Shown: piece after piece, positions 1-7,700 of the stretch
How positions within the stretch are numbered: the stretch's first letter is position 1
How the letters are laid out: every line of letters starts with the position of its first letter
Assembly: GCA_002412715.1 (NCBI GenBank)
Contig: DHVP01000046.1
Location: 1-60,049, forward strand
Length of the DNA stretch: 60,049 nucleotides
Direction of reading: 5' to 3'
Source: Deltaproteobacteria bacterium UBA5205
GTDB lineage: Bacteria; Desulfobacterota; Syntrophorhabdia; Syntrophorhabdales; Syntrophorhabdaceae
The notes under the pieces: model-generated
What the model was told of the DNA's origin: nothing
Database searches by the model: none
What the model saw: only the letters and a program-made list of their open reading frames with translations
Translations under genes and position numbers: made by a program

Positions 1-63
1 TAACATAGTCACTCCAGCGAACCCCAAAGGGTGAAGCGGGCGTGAGAACAGGCCTTTTCTTTT
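1..63 (+). repeat. dispersed repeat R, copy A
   Basis: Begins TAACATAGTCACTCCAGCGA and continues with AAAGGGTGAAGCGGG and a GTGAGAACAGGCC tail. The same ordered words recur at 4271-4345, 18006-18080 and, inverted, at 17517-17560. No reading frame is kept between copies. Probably a small non-autonomous repeat or the end of a decayed element; the window edge may cut it. Confidence 0.7.
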
Positions 64-96
64 CCGTCTGGTTCCATTACGTTCCAAGGATTGCCC

Positions 97-131
97 ATTT
101 TCCTCCAGGCTGGCGAAACATTCAACCCATT
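97..131 (+). repeat. 35-nt duplicated segment (first copy)
   Basis: Matches 4102-4136 with two mismatches over 35 nt (shared core GGCGAAACATTCAACCCATT). Both copies sit close to a copy of repeat R, so they look like parts of one duplicated, decayed segment. The remaining bases up to the first gene show nothing else I can support. Confidence 0.7.
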
Positions 132-311
132 TTTTCTTGCACCTCCGGAGCATAGATCACGGCCGGGAACGAATGTGTCATTCCGACCTTTGCGCGCCGG
201 CGGGAAGTGTATTGGTCAGAATACAGTTTTTCCCGTGCTCCCCGGATATGATAGACTTCAGGATGCAGGCTATCAACCGTTAATAGATATGAAATGACGA
301 GGATCATTGCC

Positions 312-1730
312 ATGAAAAGCAGATTGCTTATGTTTGTTGAAATACTTCTTCTCATCTCTTTTCTTTCTGTCTTCAGCAGTGGAGTTCTGGCGAAAAGCAC
401 CGGGGAAGAGGGCGATCTTGGTCCACAGTCGATGCAAGCCATCGGCGAAAAAAATGTCCTGATGGTTGTTGTCAGGTTCCCTGATACAGCGCCGACAACC
501 CCGATCGAAACGGTACAAAGAAGAGTTTTGGCAGGGCTCAGTTCTTATGTGAAAGAACAATCGTACGGACTCTCCTCCATAAAGGCCGATTTCAGGGGGT
601 ATGTCATGCTCCCCAGCCCGCTCGCCGACTACAAGATAAGCCCGTATAATTTCCGTGTCGACAAAGGAAGGATCCGCAAACTTATTGAAGACACCATGAC
701 AGCCATCGAGAAAGAGATCGATTTTTCCGCTTACGATCACATTCTGATAATACCGGCGGTGAACACCATGCCCGGCAAGGGATATGGAATGATCTGCTAT
801 TGTGCCAACCCCGGTATGCTCTCGGGTGTCACAAGGGGGTATGTTCCCCGGTATGATACCCTGAGAACGGCAGGCGGCAAAGAGTTCAAGGGCGGGGTTT
901 TTGTCGGGACGGAGAATGCGGGCCTCGGCATGTTTGCCCATGACTACTTCCATTCCCTTGGCGGGATACACGACGGCAAGCGACTCGTTCCGTGCCTGTA
1001 CGACTATGAACGCCAGTCCGACGCTTCCGCCGGCCTTCCCTCCTTCGAACACCATGCTATCTATATGGGCCCCTGGGATATCATGTCTCAACACCATGTG
1101 AAAAGGGGGCAGCCCCCGGCAGGGATTTCGTCTTTCACAAAGATAAGGCTCGGCTGGATCGGGAGGCAGCAGGTTCAGATCGTAAACCCCGGTGAAACCT
1201 CGTATGTTTCCCTTTCGCCTTTGTCGAAGGGAGGCAAATTTCTCGCCGTCAAGATACCATTAGACGATGGGACGTACTATCTTGTCGAAAACAGGCAACC
1301 CATCGGGTTCGACAGGGTGCTTCCGGATTCGGGGATCATCATTCTGAAAGTCAATCCTCGGGCTGCCGAGGGATATGGTACGGTGGAGGTTAAGAGCGCC
1401 GGCGGTCCGCGCGATTTTGTCAATGCAACATACAAACTGGAACTCAACAACAGGAACATCTTCATCGATAATGTGTCCTCGGGCCGCTCCCAAAAAAACA
1501 ACATCGCCATAATACCCCTTTGGAAGGAGAAAGATAATCTTGGCGTGCTGGTCACAACCCCCGACCATGGCAAGGCAGCGATCAAGGCCGGACGGGCTAT
1601 ACAGGCACTGATCGACAAAAATTCGGGAACATCGGATAGCAAAGAGAAAAACGTGATCTCTGAGGCAATTGCGGCCTTCAAGAACAGAGACTTTGAAAAG
1701 AGCCATGCCATTGCCATGAGCAACCAGTGA
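312..1730 (+). CDS. secreted M6-like (immune inhibitor A-like) metalloprotease homologue with altered zinc motif
   Basis: Start chosen at the second in-frame ATG because GAGGA lies 8 nt upstream. The N-terminus is a signal peptide (hydrophobic stretch from about residue 5 to 25, ending near VLAK), so the 472-residue product should be exported. Residues 209-221 read AHDYFHSLGGIHD, which fits the M6 pattern HExxHxxGxxxD except that the catalytic Glu is Asp. About 45 residues later GPWDIMSQ matches the WDxMS turn of M6 peptidases. The C-terminal part looks like a beta-sandwich. Family placement is by motif only. The Asp substitution may lower or abolish peptidase activity. It stands alone; the flanks are repeats and relics. 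Confidence 0.75.
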   Translation: MKSRLLMFVEILLLISFLSVFSSGVLAKSTGEEGDLGPQSMQAIGEKNVLMVVVRFPDTAPTTPIETVQRRVLAGLSSYVKEQSYGLSSIKADFRGYVMLPSPLADYKISPYNFRVDKGRIRKLIEDTMTAIEKEIDFSAYDHILIIPAVNTMPGKGYGMICYCANPGMLSGVTRGYVPRYDTLRTAGGKEFKGGVFVGTENAGLGMFAHDYFHSLGGIHDGKRLVPCLYDYERQSDASAGLPSFEHHAIYMGPWDIMSQHHVKRGQPPAGISSFTKIRLGWIGRQQVQIVNPGETSYVSLSPLSKGGKFLAVKIPLDDGTYYLVENRQPIGFDRVLPDSGIIILKVNPRAAEGYGTVEVKSAGGPRDFVNATYKLELNNRNIFIDNVSSGRSQKNNIAIIPLWKEKDNLGVLVTTPDHGKAAIKAGRAIQALIDKNSGTSDSKEKNVISEAIAAFKNRDFEKSHAIAMSNQ

Positions 1731-2068
1731 TGAAAACGATAGCTTGTAAACATGGTGCCTGCTGTCACGTGGACATGCTTGCCTACGTGATCCACAACCT
1801 CGCATCCATTATCCGCCTTCATTTCTGTTTCAGATATTCCAGGAACATCCTCAGATTTGTTGAAAGCTGGTTGTCGCTCTGGATGTGATCGTCAAATGAG
1901 TTGATGCGAAGGAGGCTGTGAAGGCCACTGTCCCAGCTCTCGTGCTATCACTCTTGCATATTAGAAATCAACTTCTAATTTGTAGTAAAGAATGATTTTC
2001 CTGGAGCATACTTCCGGGAGCCCTCATATTCTCATAGCACATGTAGTGCTGGCATTATGGGGAGGCTT
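1731..2068. other. gene-free stretch between the M6-like gene and hicAB
   Basis: Holds a decayed gene fragment on the minus strand (1819-1940), a small inverted repeat ATTAGAA-6-TTCTAAT at 1960-1979, and a single GTGCTATCA at 1942-1950 identical to part of the hic operator arm at 2087-2101. An imperfect CATAGCAC/GTGCT pair lies near 2032-2050. No convincing complete gene was seen. Confidence 0.6.
1819..1940 (-). pseudogene. C-terminal gene relic, family not recognised
   Basis: On the minus strand an open frame of about 40 codons, including DHIQSDNQLSTNLRMFLEYL, ends at a stop but has in-frame stops just upstream and no start. Forty bases of it (1852-1891) recur with one mismatch at 4346-4385, where the frame again encodes DHIQSDNQLSTNLR but then diverges. 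Two such fragments suggest a deleted parental gene rather than chance. I do not recognise the protein family. Confidence 0.4.
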
Positions 2069-2101
2069 GCTCTATGATAGCACTATGTGCTATCATAGAG
2101 C
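2069..2101 (+). promoter_or_regulatory. 15-bp perfect inverted repeat before hicA, probable HicB operator
   Basis: Arms GCTCTATGATAGCAC and GTGCTATCATAGAGC are perfect complements separated by TAT, ending 2 nt before the hicA ATG. HicB proteins with a C-terminal ribbon-helix-helix domain bind palindromes to repress their own operon, and this HicB carries such a domain. If transcribed, the same bases form a hairpin that would bury the hicA start region, so translational control is a second possibility. Confidence 0.75.
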
Positions 2102-2103
2102 TT

Positions 2104-2358
2104 ATGAAGGCGAAACACCGTCGTACTCTCGAAGCGATCTTTGCGGTGCCTACGCGCGCGGGAATTGCTTTCTCTGATATTGAGGCGTTGGTAATTGCCA
2201 TTGATGGCAGGGTAGGTGAAGGCGAAGGTTCCCGCGTGGTCTTTGAACTGAAGGGGAACAGGAGATATCTCCATCGTCCGCACCCTGGGAAGGAAGCTAG
2301 GAAGTATCAAGTCGAGGAACTGCGTGAATGGTTCAGACAGTTGGAGGTGGTGCCATGA
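2104..2358 (+). CDS. hicA: HicA-family mRNA interferase toxin
   Basis: An 84-residue protein starting MKAKHRRTLEAIF, with GSRVVFELKGNR followed by HRPHPGKEARKY. This is the HicA subfamily in which the usual GSH motif reads GSRVxF and the conserved His lie in HRPHP. HicA folds like a dsRNA-binding domain and cleaves mRNA. The start sits 2 nt after the operator palindrome with only a weak Shine-Dalgarno sequence. Its stop overlaps the hicB start (ATGA), the usual coupling of toxin and antitoxin. Confidence is high on family and lower on activity. Confidence 0.88.
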   Translation: MKAKHRRTLEAIFAVPTRAGIAFSDIEALVIAIDGRVGEGEGSRVVFELKGNRRYLHRPHPGKEARKYQVEELREWFRQLEVVP

Positions 2359-2693
2359 AGAATGTGTTGATGTACAAGGGGTATGCGGCCCGTATAGAGT
2401 TCGATCCAAGGGACAGCATTTTTGTCGGAAAGATCATAGGGATCGAGGACGGCATAACCTTTCATGGGGAGACCGTGAAGGAACTCAAGGCGGATTTTAA
2501 GGCTGCCGTCGATCACTACGTAGCTGATTGTACGACCACAGGCCGTAAACCACTGAAACCAGCTTCGGGCAGGCTCATGCTTCGCGTCTCTCCTGAAACC
2601 CACGCCCGGGCTCTGACCGTGGCGCAGGCCTCAGGGAAGAGTCTGAACCAATGGGCCGCTGAAGTCCTTGACAAAGCCGCCCACATCCGCTGA
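2355..2693 (+). CDS. hicB: HicB-family antitoxin
   Basis: A 112-residue protein. The N-terminal part (MKNVLMYKGYAARIEFDP, then FVGKIIGI, ITFHGETVKEL) is the HicB partial RNase-H-like fold, and the C-terminus (RLMLRVSPETHARALTVAQ, then KSLNQWAAEVLDKAA) is a ribbon-helix-helix DNA-binding domain. GGAGG lies 7 nt before the ATG, a much stronger ribosome site than that of hicA, consistent with antitoxin excess. It should neutralise HicA and repress the operon through the upstream palindrome. The last bases of the gene recur as a relic at 4484-4519. Confidence 0.9.
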   Translation: MKNVLMYKGYAARIEFDPRDSIFVGKIIGIEDGITFHGETVKELKADFKAAVDHYVADCTTTGRKPLKPASGRLMLRVSPETHARALTVAQASGKSLNQWAAEVLDKAAHIR

Positions 2694-2708
2694 TAGGGCA
2701 CGAAGCGT

Positions 2709-3116
2709 TCAGTTATTGTTGCAGGGTACCAGTTTCTGCTGGCGGTAGTACGGGAAATCCACAAAATCCGTGGTTTTGCCGAGGTCTTTGTAGTGGACGA
2801 ATTTTGACTCTTTATCACACAGGATCAGTACGTAGCTGTCGTCTTCTATCGTTACGCGAACGGGGTAGGCTATCACATTTTCCAGGCACTCCCTGTCCTG
2901 ATAGTATGTCTCGAGGATGGAGAAGAACTTCTCGGTATTGAGGTCAGGGGGTAGGGCGCCCTGCCGTAACTGGTGGCCCTTGATCTTCTGGGAGAAATCT
3001 ACGAGACAGTCATCCAGGTTGGCCATCTGGGATTGTCCCGAATAGCATGAGACAACCAGGAAGATCACCGTCAGAGATATCAGTGAGAGAAGGCTTTTTC
3101 TTTTCATGGGGATCAC
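2709..3116 (-). CDS. small lipoprotein of unknown function
   Basis: The N-terminus KRKSLLSLISLTVIFLVVSC is a lipoprotein signal with a lipobox ending in Cys, so the protein should be lipid-anchored. The mature part of about 110 residues has no motif I recognise. The first possible start is GTG overlapping the stop of the upstream gene (GTGA); an ATG three codons later is an alternative. The overlap implies translational coupling with the phospholipase-C-like gene. It converges on hicB with a gap of 15 nt and no visible terminator. Confidence 0.7.
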   Translation of the reverse strand: MIPMKRKSLLSLISLTVIFLVVSCYSGQSQMANLDDCLVDFSQKIKGHQLRQGALPPDLNTEKFFSILETYYQDRECLENVIAYPVRVTIEDDSYVLILCDKESKFVHYKDLGKTTDFVDFPYYRQQKLVPCNNN

Positions 3117-4060
3117 CAGTATACCAGTTTAGAAGTTGCGATGTCTTTTCCCGTATCGAGATCGCAGTTCGTGATACCGGAAATGAACAGATCAAGGTTG
3201 CCGCCGGAAAGTCCTTTTGAAAACGAAACCCACCTGTCCGATACGTGCTGCACGGTCCTGGGGAACACGTCTATTTCGTAGTTGCCCTTCCTCCCGTCGG
3301 GGAGCAAAAGATCATCGAGGAAAGATTTCCTTTCCGGGGTTGATATCTGCTTGCTTGTCTTATACGTAAACTTGTGTGCCGAATCGATCAATCTCCCGAC
3401 AAATGTCGGTCTTCCTGCTATTCCCAGCCAGTCCTCGAACTCATCGTGCCACTCGTCGATATCGGGATGGTGGCTTTTGTGATCTTTCGGGAAATGAACG
3501 TGCAGGGTTTCATCCCAGAACTGGCGAAGCAGGGGATGTATTTTGTCATCGTCCCCGGGGGCCGAGCAATTGTTCAGCAGTTTGATCAGTTGACTGTGTT
3601 CTATTTCCGCTCCGTTTCGGACCTTGTTGTAGATGAAGGCATCCTGGATCATCTCGCAGTGCCTGTGCTCTTTTTCGTTTCCCTTGTATGGTCCTACGAT
3701 GTTGGCCACAACGGGATGCACGACGAGATCCGCTGTTACGTGAGACAGATAGCCCAGGAACCAGCAAAAGGGTATGGCGAACGATTCGTCATCAAACCCC
3801 TTTTTTGCGCGTTCCAAAAGTTTCTTTGCAACGGTGACGATGAGGTCCCCGGTGAAGTCGTAGTGCATATGGTCCGCCCATATCTTTTGACCTGGCTGGA
3901 GAAGAGCAAGGTAAGGGTAGTCAGGTCCCACCGAGCCTAAACGAACGAAGTGCGATCTTGTCAGCGCCTCGGCGCGAAGCTTTGCTTCAACATCGTTGTT
4001 ACTGCCATAACCGTCCAGAGACCTGTCGGTGATCATCAGATGGGCATAACCTGCTGGCAT
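3113..4060 (-). CDS. zinc-dependent phospholipase C-like domain protein
   Basis: A 315-residue protein beginning MPAGYAHLMITD, with LGSVGPDYPYLALLQ, KIWADHMHY and FLGYLSHVTADLVVHPVVA. This spread of His and Asp residues matches the bacterial zinc-dependent phospholipase C fold (PF00882 type), in which they bind a trinuclear zinc site. No signal peptide is visible, so it may act in the cytoplasm or on an unknown phosphoester. GAGAGG lies upstream of the ATG. It forms a two-gene unit with the lipoprotein behind it. Confidence 0.75.
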   Translation of the reverse strand: MPAGYAHLMITDRSLDGYGSNNDVEAKLRAEALTRSHFVRLGSVGPDYPYLALLQPGQKIWADHMHYDFTGDLIVTVAKKLLERAKKGFDDESFAIPFCWFLGYLSHVTADLVVHPVVANIVGPYKGNEKEHRHCEMIQDAFIYNKVRNGAEIEHSQLIKLLNNCSAPGDDDKIHPLLRQFWDETLHVHFPKDHKSHHPDIDEWHDEFEDWLGIAGRPTFVGRLIDSAHKFTYKTSKQISTPERKSFLDDLLLPDGRKGNYEIDVFPRTVQHVSDRWVSFSKGLSGGNLDLFISGITNCDLDTGKDIATSKLVYW

Positions 4061-4101
4061 ATCGATCCCTCTCTTTCCAAAAAAAGCGTTTCAGTATCCT
4101 C

Positions 4102-4136
4102 ATTTTCCTCCAAGCCGGCGAAACATTCAACCCATT
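4102..4136 (+). repeat. 35-nt duplicated segment (second copy)
   Basis: Two mismatches against 97-131. It lies just upstream of the phospholipase-C-like gene on the opposite strand. Confidence 0.7.
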
Positions 4137-4233
4137 AATAGAGTGTCAGACCTCAAAGGCGTACTTCCTGGACGCCCTCCACATTTTCATCTTCTCGTGA
4201 CACCGTACAAATATCGCTACCGGGTGCTTCTTA

Positions 4234-4269
4234 TCTCCCGTCCAGGACGGGATGCAAATGCGGCCTGAT
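4234..4269 (+). repeat. hairpin element copy 1
   Basis: CCCGTCCAGGACGGG forms a short stem and is followed by ATGCAAATGCGGCCTGAT. The same hairpin and tail, with compensating changes in the stem (CCCGCCGAAAAGGCGGG), recur at 17705-17742. Stem conservation despite base changes suggests that the structure matters. Confidence 0.55.
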
Positions 4270-4270
4270 T

Positions 4271-4345
4271 GCCTCCGGCGAACCCAAAGGGTGAAACGGG
4301 CCCCGACTGATGCGGGATAAACGTGAGACAGGCCTTTTTCTTTCT
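4271..4345 (+). repeat. dispersed repeat R, copy B
   Basis: GGCGAACCCAAAGGGTGAAA, then GCGGGATAAACGTGAGACAG and CCTTTTTC. Closest to copy C at 18006-18080. Confidence 0.7.
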
Positions 4346-4453
4346 CAGATTTGTTGAAAGCTGGTTGTCACTCTGGATGTGATCGGTGGTCCTTGAGATG
4401 AGGACTCTGGTTGGGGTTCCGACCAGGCCGGCGGTTTTGTTCAGGCGTTGCAT
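4346..4453 (-). pseudogene. second relic of the unrecognised gene
   Basis: The first forty bases match 1852-1891 with one mismatch and encode DHIQSDNQLSTNLR on the minus strand. Upstream the frame continues about 22 codons from an ATG (MQRLNKTAGLVGTPTRVL) but lacks any ribosome site and differs from the other copy. Best read as a decayed fragment. Confidence 0.4.
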
Positions 4454-4483
4454 GGGAGATGAAGTGAGCTTGATCTCTATAAC

Positions 4484-4519
4484 TCCTTGACAAGGCCGCC
4501 CGCATCCGCCGATGGGGCA
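4484..4519 (+). pseudogene. remnant of a hicB 3' end
   Basis: Thirty-six bases matching the end of hicB (2665-2700) with four mismatches, in the codon order LDKAA then the stop region. No other part of hicA or hicB is present, so a second hicAB copy has been deleted down to its tail. Confidence 0.6.
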
Positions 4520-4777
4520 ATCGTCGTGTAGATTTTGCTTGTAATGTTGTTGAAATTATAGAACAATAGTGGAAATAGTGACGGCTGCAGGGAAAGAGCT
4601 TGCGGAAGATAAGCGGAGGCGAGACGTTGCGAATTAGTTTTCCCTGTCTGTTGTCGCGTATAATAGCAATAGCGTATCACCTCCCACCCTGCAGGGATTG
4701 CTGGAAAAGAGCCCGGACATCCAAGACACTCAACAGTTTGCGACAACAGAAGATTAGAGATAATCGATGAAGCCTGT

Positions 4778-7700
4778 ATGAAAAAGAACCCCGCGATTAT
4801 TGCCATCCTTCTTTCGGTTCTCCTGCCTTGCATGACTGTTCATGCGGGGACTGTCTGGGATGGCGCGGGGGCTAACACAAACATCAATACCGCCAATAAT
4901 TGGAACGACAATGTTAATCCTTCATTTGACGGCACTCAGACGGTAACGTTCGGAACCGGCGGCACAACGGCCACGATCAATGCGAATGTCAGTTTCCTGG
5001 GGCTTATCTTCAACCGCGACAGCAATTTTACCGTTGCGGCGGGAACAGGGACTCTGACGATAGGAGCAGGCGGCATCAACGCGGCAATCCCCGGTGTCAC
5101 CTCCCGCACCTACACCATCAGCGAGGGGATCATCCTCGATGCCGATCAAACATGGACGGCGACGAATAACGGCGCAGGCGTCACGACTCTTACGGTAAGC
5201 GGTGCTGTATCAGGGGCGGGGCGAAACCTTACGCTGGGAGGTACAGGCAACACAAATATATCGGGTGTGATCGGGACCGGGACGGGTTCCCTTTCCATGA
5301 CGGGCACCGGCACGCTTACCCTCAGCGGTGCCAATACCTACAGCGGCGGCACGACCCTTTCCTCGGGAACCCTTCGCGTGGGGAACAACGCCGCCCTCGG
5401 GACGGGAACTCTGACCCTTTCCGGCGGCACTCTCGCTTCGTCGTCCACAACAGCAAGGATACTGGCGAACGACAGCGTTGTTGGTGGAAATTTCATACTC
5501 GGCCAAGCGTCGGGAGGGACGGGCGCGCTCACATTATCGGGGGCGATGGATCTCGGCGGTGCCATGAGGCAGATCACCGTGAACAATGCCGCGGACACCA
5601 TCTCCGGGGTGATCTCGGGTGCCGGGGGTATCACGAAGGCCGGCACGGGTGCACTTACCCTTTCCGGGGCGAATACCTATACGGGTGGTACCACTCTTTC
5701 TTCCGGAACACTTCTCCTCGGCGATGATGCCGCCCTCGGGACGGGAACTTTGAGCCTTTCCGGCGGCACCCTGGCTTCATCGTCCACAACAGCAAGGACA
5801 CTGGCGAACAATGTAGTTGTCGGTGGAAATTTCATACTCGGCCAGGCGTCGGGAGGGACGGGCGCGCTCACATTATCGGGGGCGATGGATCTCGGCGGTG
5901 CCATGAGGCAGATCACCGTGAACAATGCCGTGGACACCATCTCCGGGGTGATATCAGGAACGGGGGGTATCACGAAAGCCGGCACGGGTGCACTTACCCT
6001 TTCCGGTGCAAACACCTACTCGGGCGGGACGACCATTAACGCGGGAAAGATCGTTGTGGACAGCGACGGCAACCTCGGTGATGCATCGGGACAGCTTACC
6101 TTCGGGGGCGGGGGCACCCTGCAGATAACAAACGGTTTTACCAGTGCCAGGAACGTCACCCTCAATGGCGGAGGCGGCGCCTTCGATACAAATGGCAACG
6201 ACCTGACCATGCTGGGCAATATGACGGGCACAGGCCCCCTCATCAAGAGGGGTGACGGCGCGCTCACCCTCTCCGGCACAAACACCTATACCGGGGCAAC
6301 GACAATAAACGGAGGCATTCTCCGCGCAGGGGTCAATAACGCTTTAAGCACCACGACAGCGGTCACCCTGGCGAATACCGCCGGGGCAGGGCTTGACCTC
6401 AACAATTTCGACCAGACCATCGGTTCCCTTGCCGGAGGCGGAACAACAGGAGGCAATGTCACCCTCGGTTCGGGTACGCTCACGGCAGGCAACTCCTCGA
6501 GCACCACCTATGCCGGCATTATCAGCGGCACGGGCGGCCTCATCAAAAAAGGAACCGGCACGCTCACACTCACCGGCGCCAACACCTATTCGGGCGGTAC
6601 GACGGTAAGCGCGGGCAACCTCCAGGGTGATTCCACCAGCATTCAGGGAAACATTACCAACAACGCACGGGTCATCTTCAACCAAGGGGCGGAAGGCGTC
6701 TATTCCGGTGACATGACAGGGACAGGCGGGATCACGAAGGCCGGCAACGGCGCGCTCACCCTTACCGGCACCAATACCTATACGGGGACGACGATAATAA
6801 ACGCGGGCATCCTCCGGTCGGGGGTAATCAACGCCCTGGGTACTGCAACAGCGGTTACACTGGCGAATACAGCCGGCGCCGCACTTGACCTCAACAATTT
6901 CGACCAGACCATCGGTTCCCTTGCCGGAGGCGGAACAACGGGAGGCAATGTCACCCTCGGTGCGGGCACGCTCACGACAGGCAACGCCTCGAGCACCACC
7001 TATGCCGGCATTATCAGCGGCACGGGTGGCCTCGTCAAAAAAGGTACCGGCACGCTTACCCTCACCGGCGCAAATACCTACACCGGCGGCACGACGGTAA
7101 GCACGGGAGGCATCACAGGCAATTCCACCAGCCTTCAGGGTTCCATCACCAACAACGCGCTCGTTACATTCAACCAGACCGCCGCAGGCACCTATTCCGG
7201 TGACATGACAGGCACGGGCGCCCTTACCAAGACAGGCGCAGGCGCGCTCACTCTCTCCGGCACCAACACCTATACGGGAAATACTACGATAAGCACGGGC
7301 ATCCTCCGTGCAGGGGTCAACAACGCCTTGAGCACGACGACGGCAGTCACCCTGGCGAATACAGCCGGGGCCTCACTTGACCTCAATAACTTTGACCTCA
7401 CCATCGGTTCCCTTGCCGGGGGCGGAACGACGACAAGAGGCAGTGTAACTCTTGGCTCGGGTACGCTGACGACAGGGAACGATTCAAGTACCTCCTACGC
7501 GGGGGTCATAAGCGGCACGGGCTCTCTCGTCAAGACGGGCACCGGCACACTCACTCTCTCCGGTGCCAGCACCTATACGGGCGGAACCGTCATTAACGAA
7601 GGCACGATCAGCGTGGGGAGCAACGGCAATCTCGGAAATGCATCGGGACAGCTTACCTTCGGAGGGGGCACCCTCCGGATAACAAACGGTTTTGCCAGCG

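Larger units (their letters stand above)
4061..4777. other. gene-free stretch made of relics and repeats
   Basis: About 700 nt with no intact gene. In order: the 35-nt duplicate (4102-4136), a hairpin element (4234-4269), repeat R (4271-4345), the second copy of the unknown relic (from 4346), and a 36-nt remnant of a hicB 3' end (4484-4519). A TATAAT at 4659-4664 could be the -10 box for the autotransporter gene, but no good -35 box accompanies it. Confidence 0.65.

Noticed and set aside
273..1097. 274-codon open frame on the minus strand
   Set aside because: Antisense to the M6-like gene, which has the signal peptide, motif and ribosome site.
1730..1889. Plus-strand frame MKTIACKHGACCHVDML with clustered Cys/His
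   Set aside because: Starts on the stop of the M6-like gene, has no ribosome site and overlaps the repeated relic read better on the minus strand.
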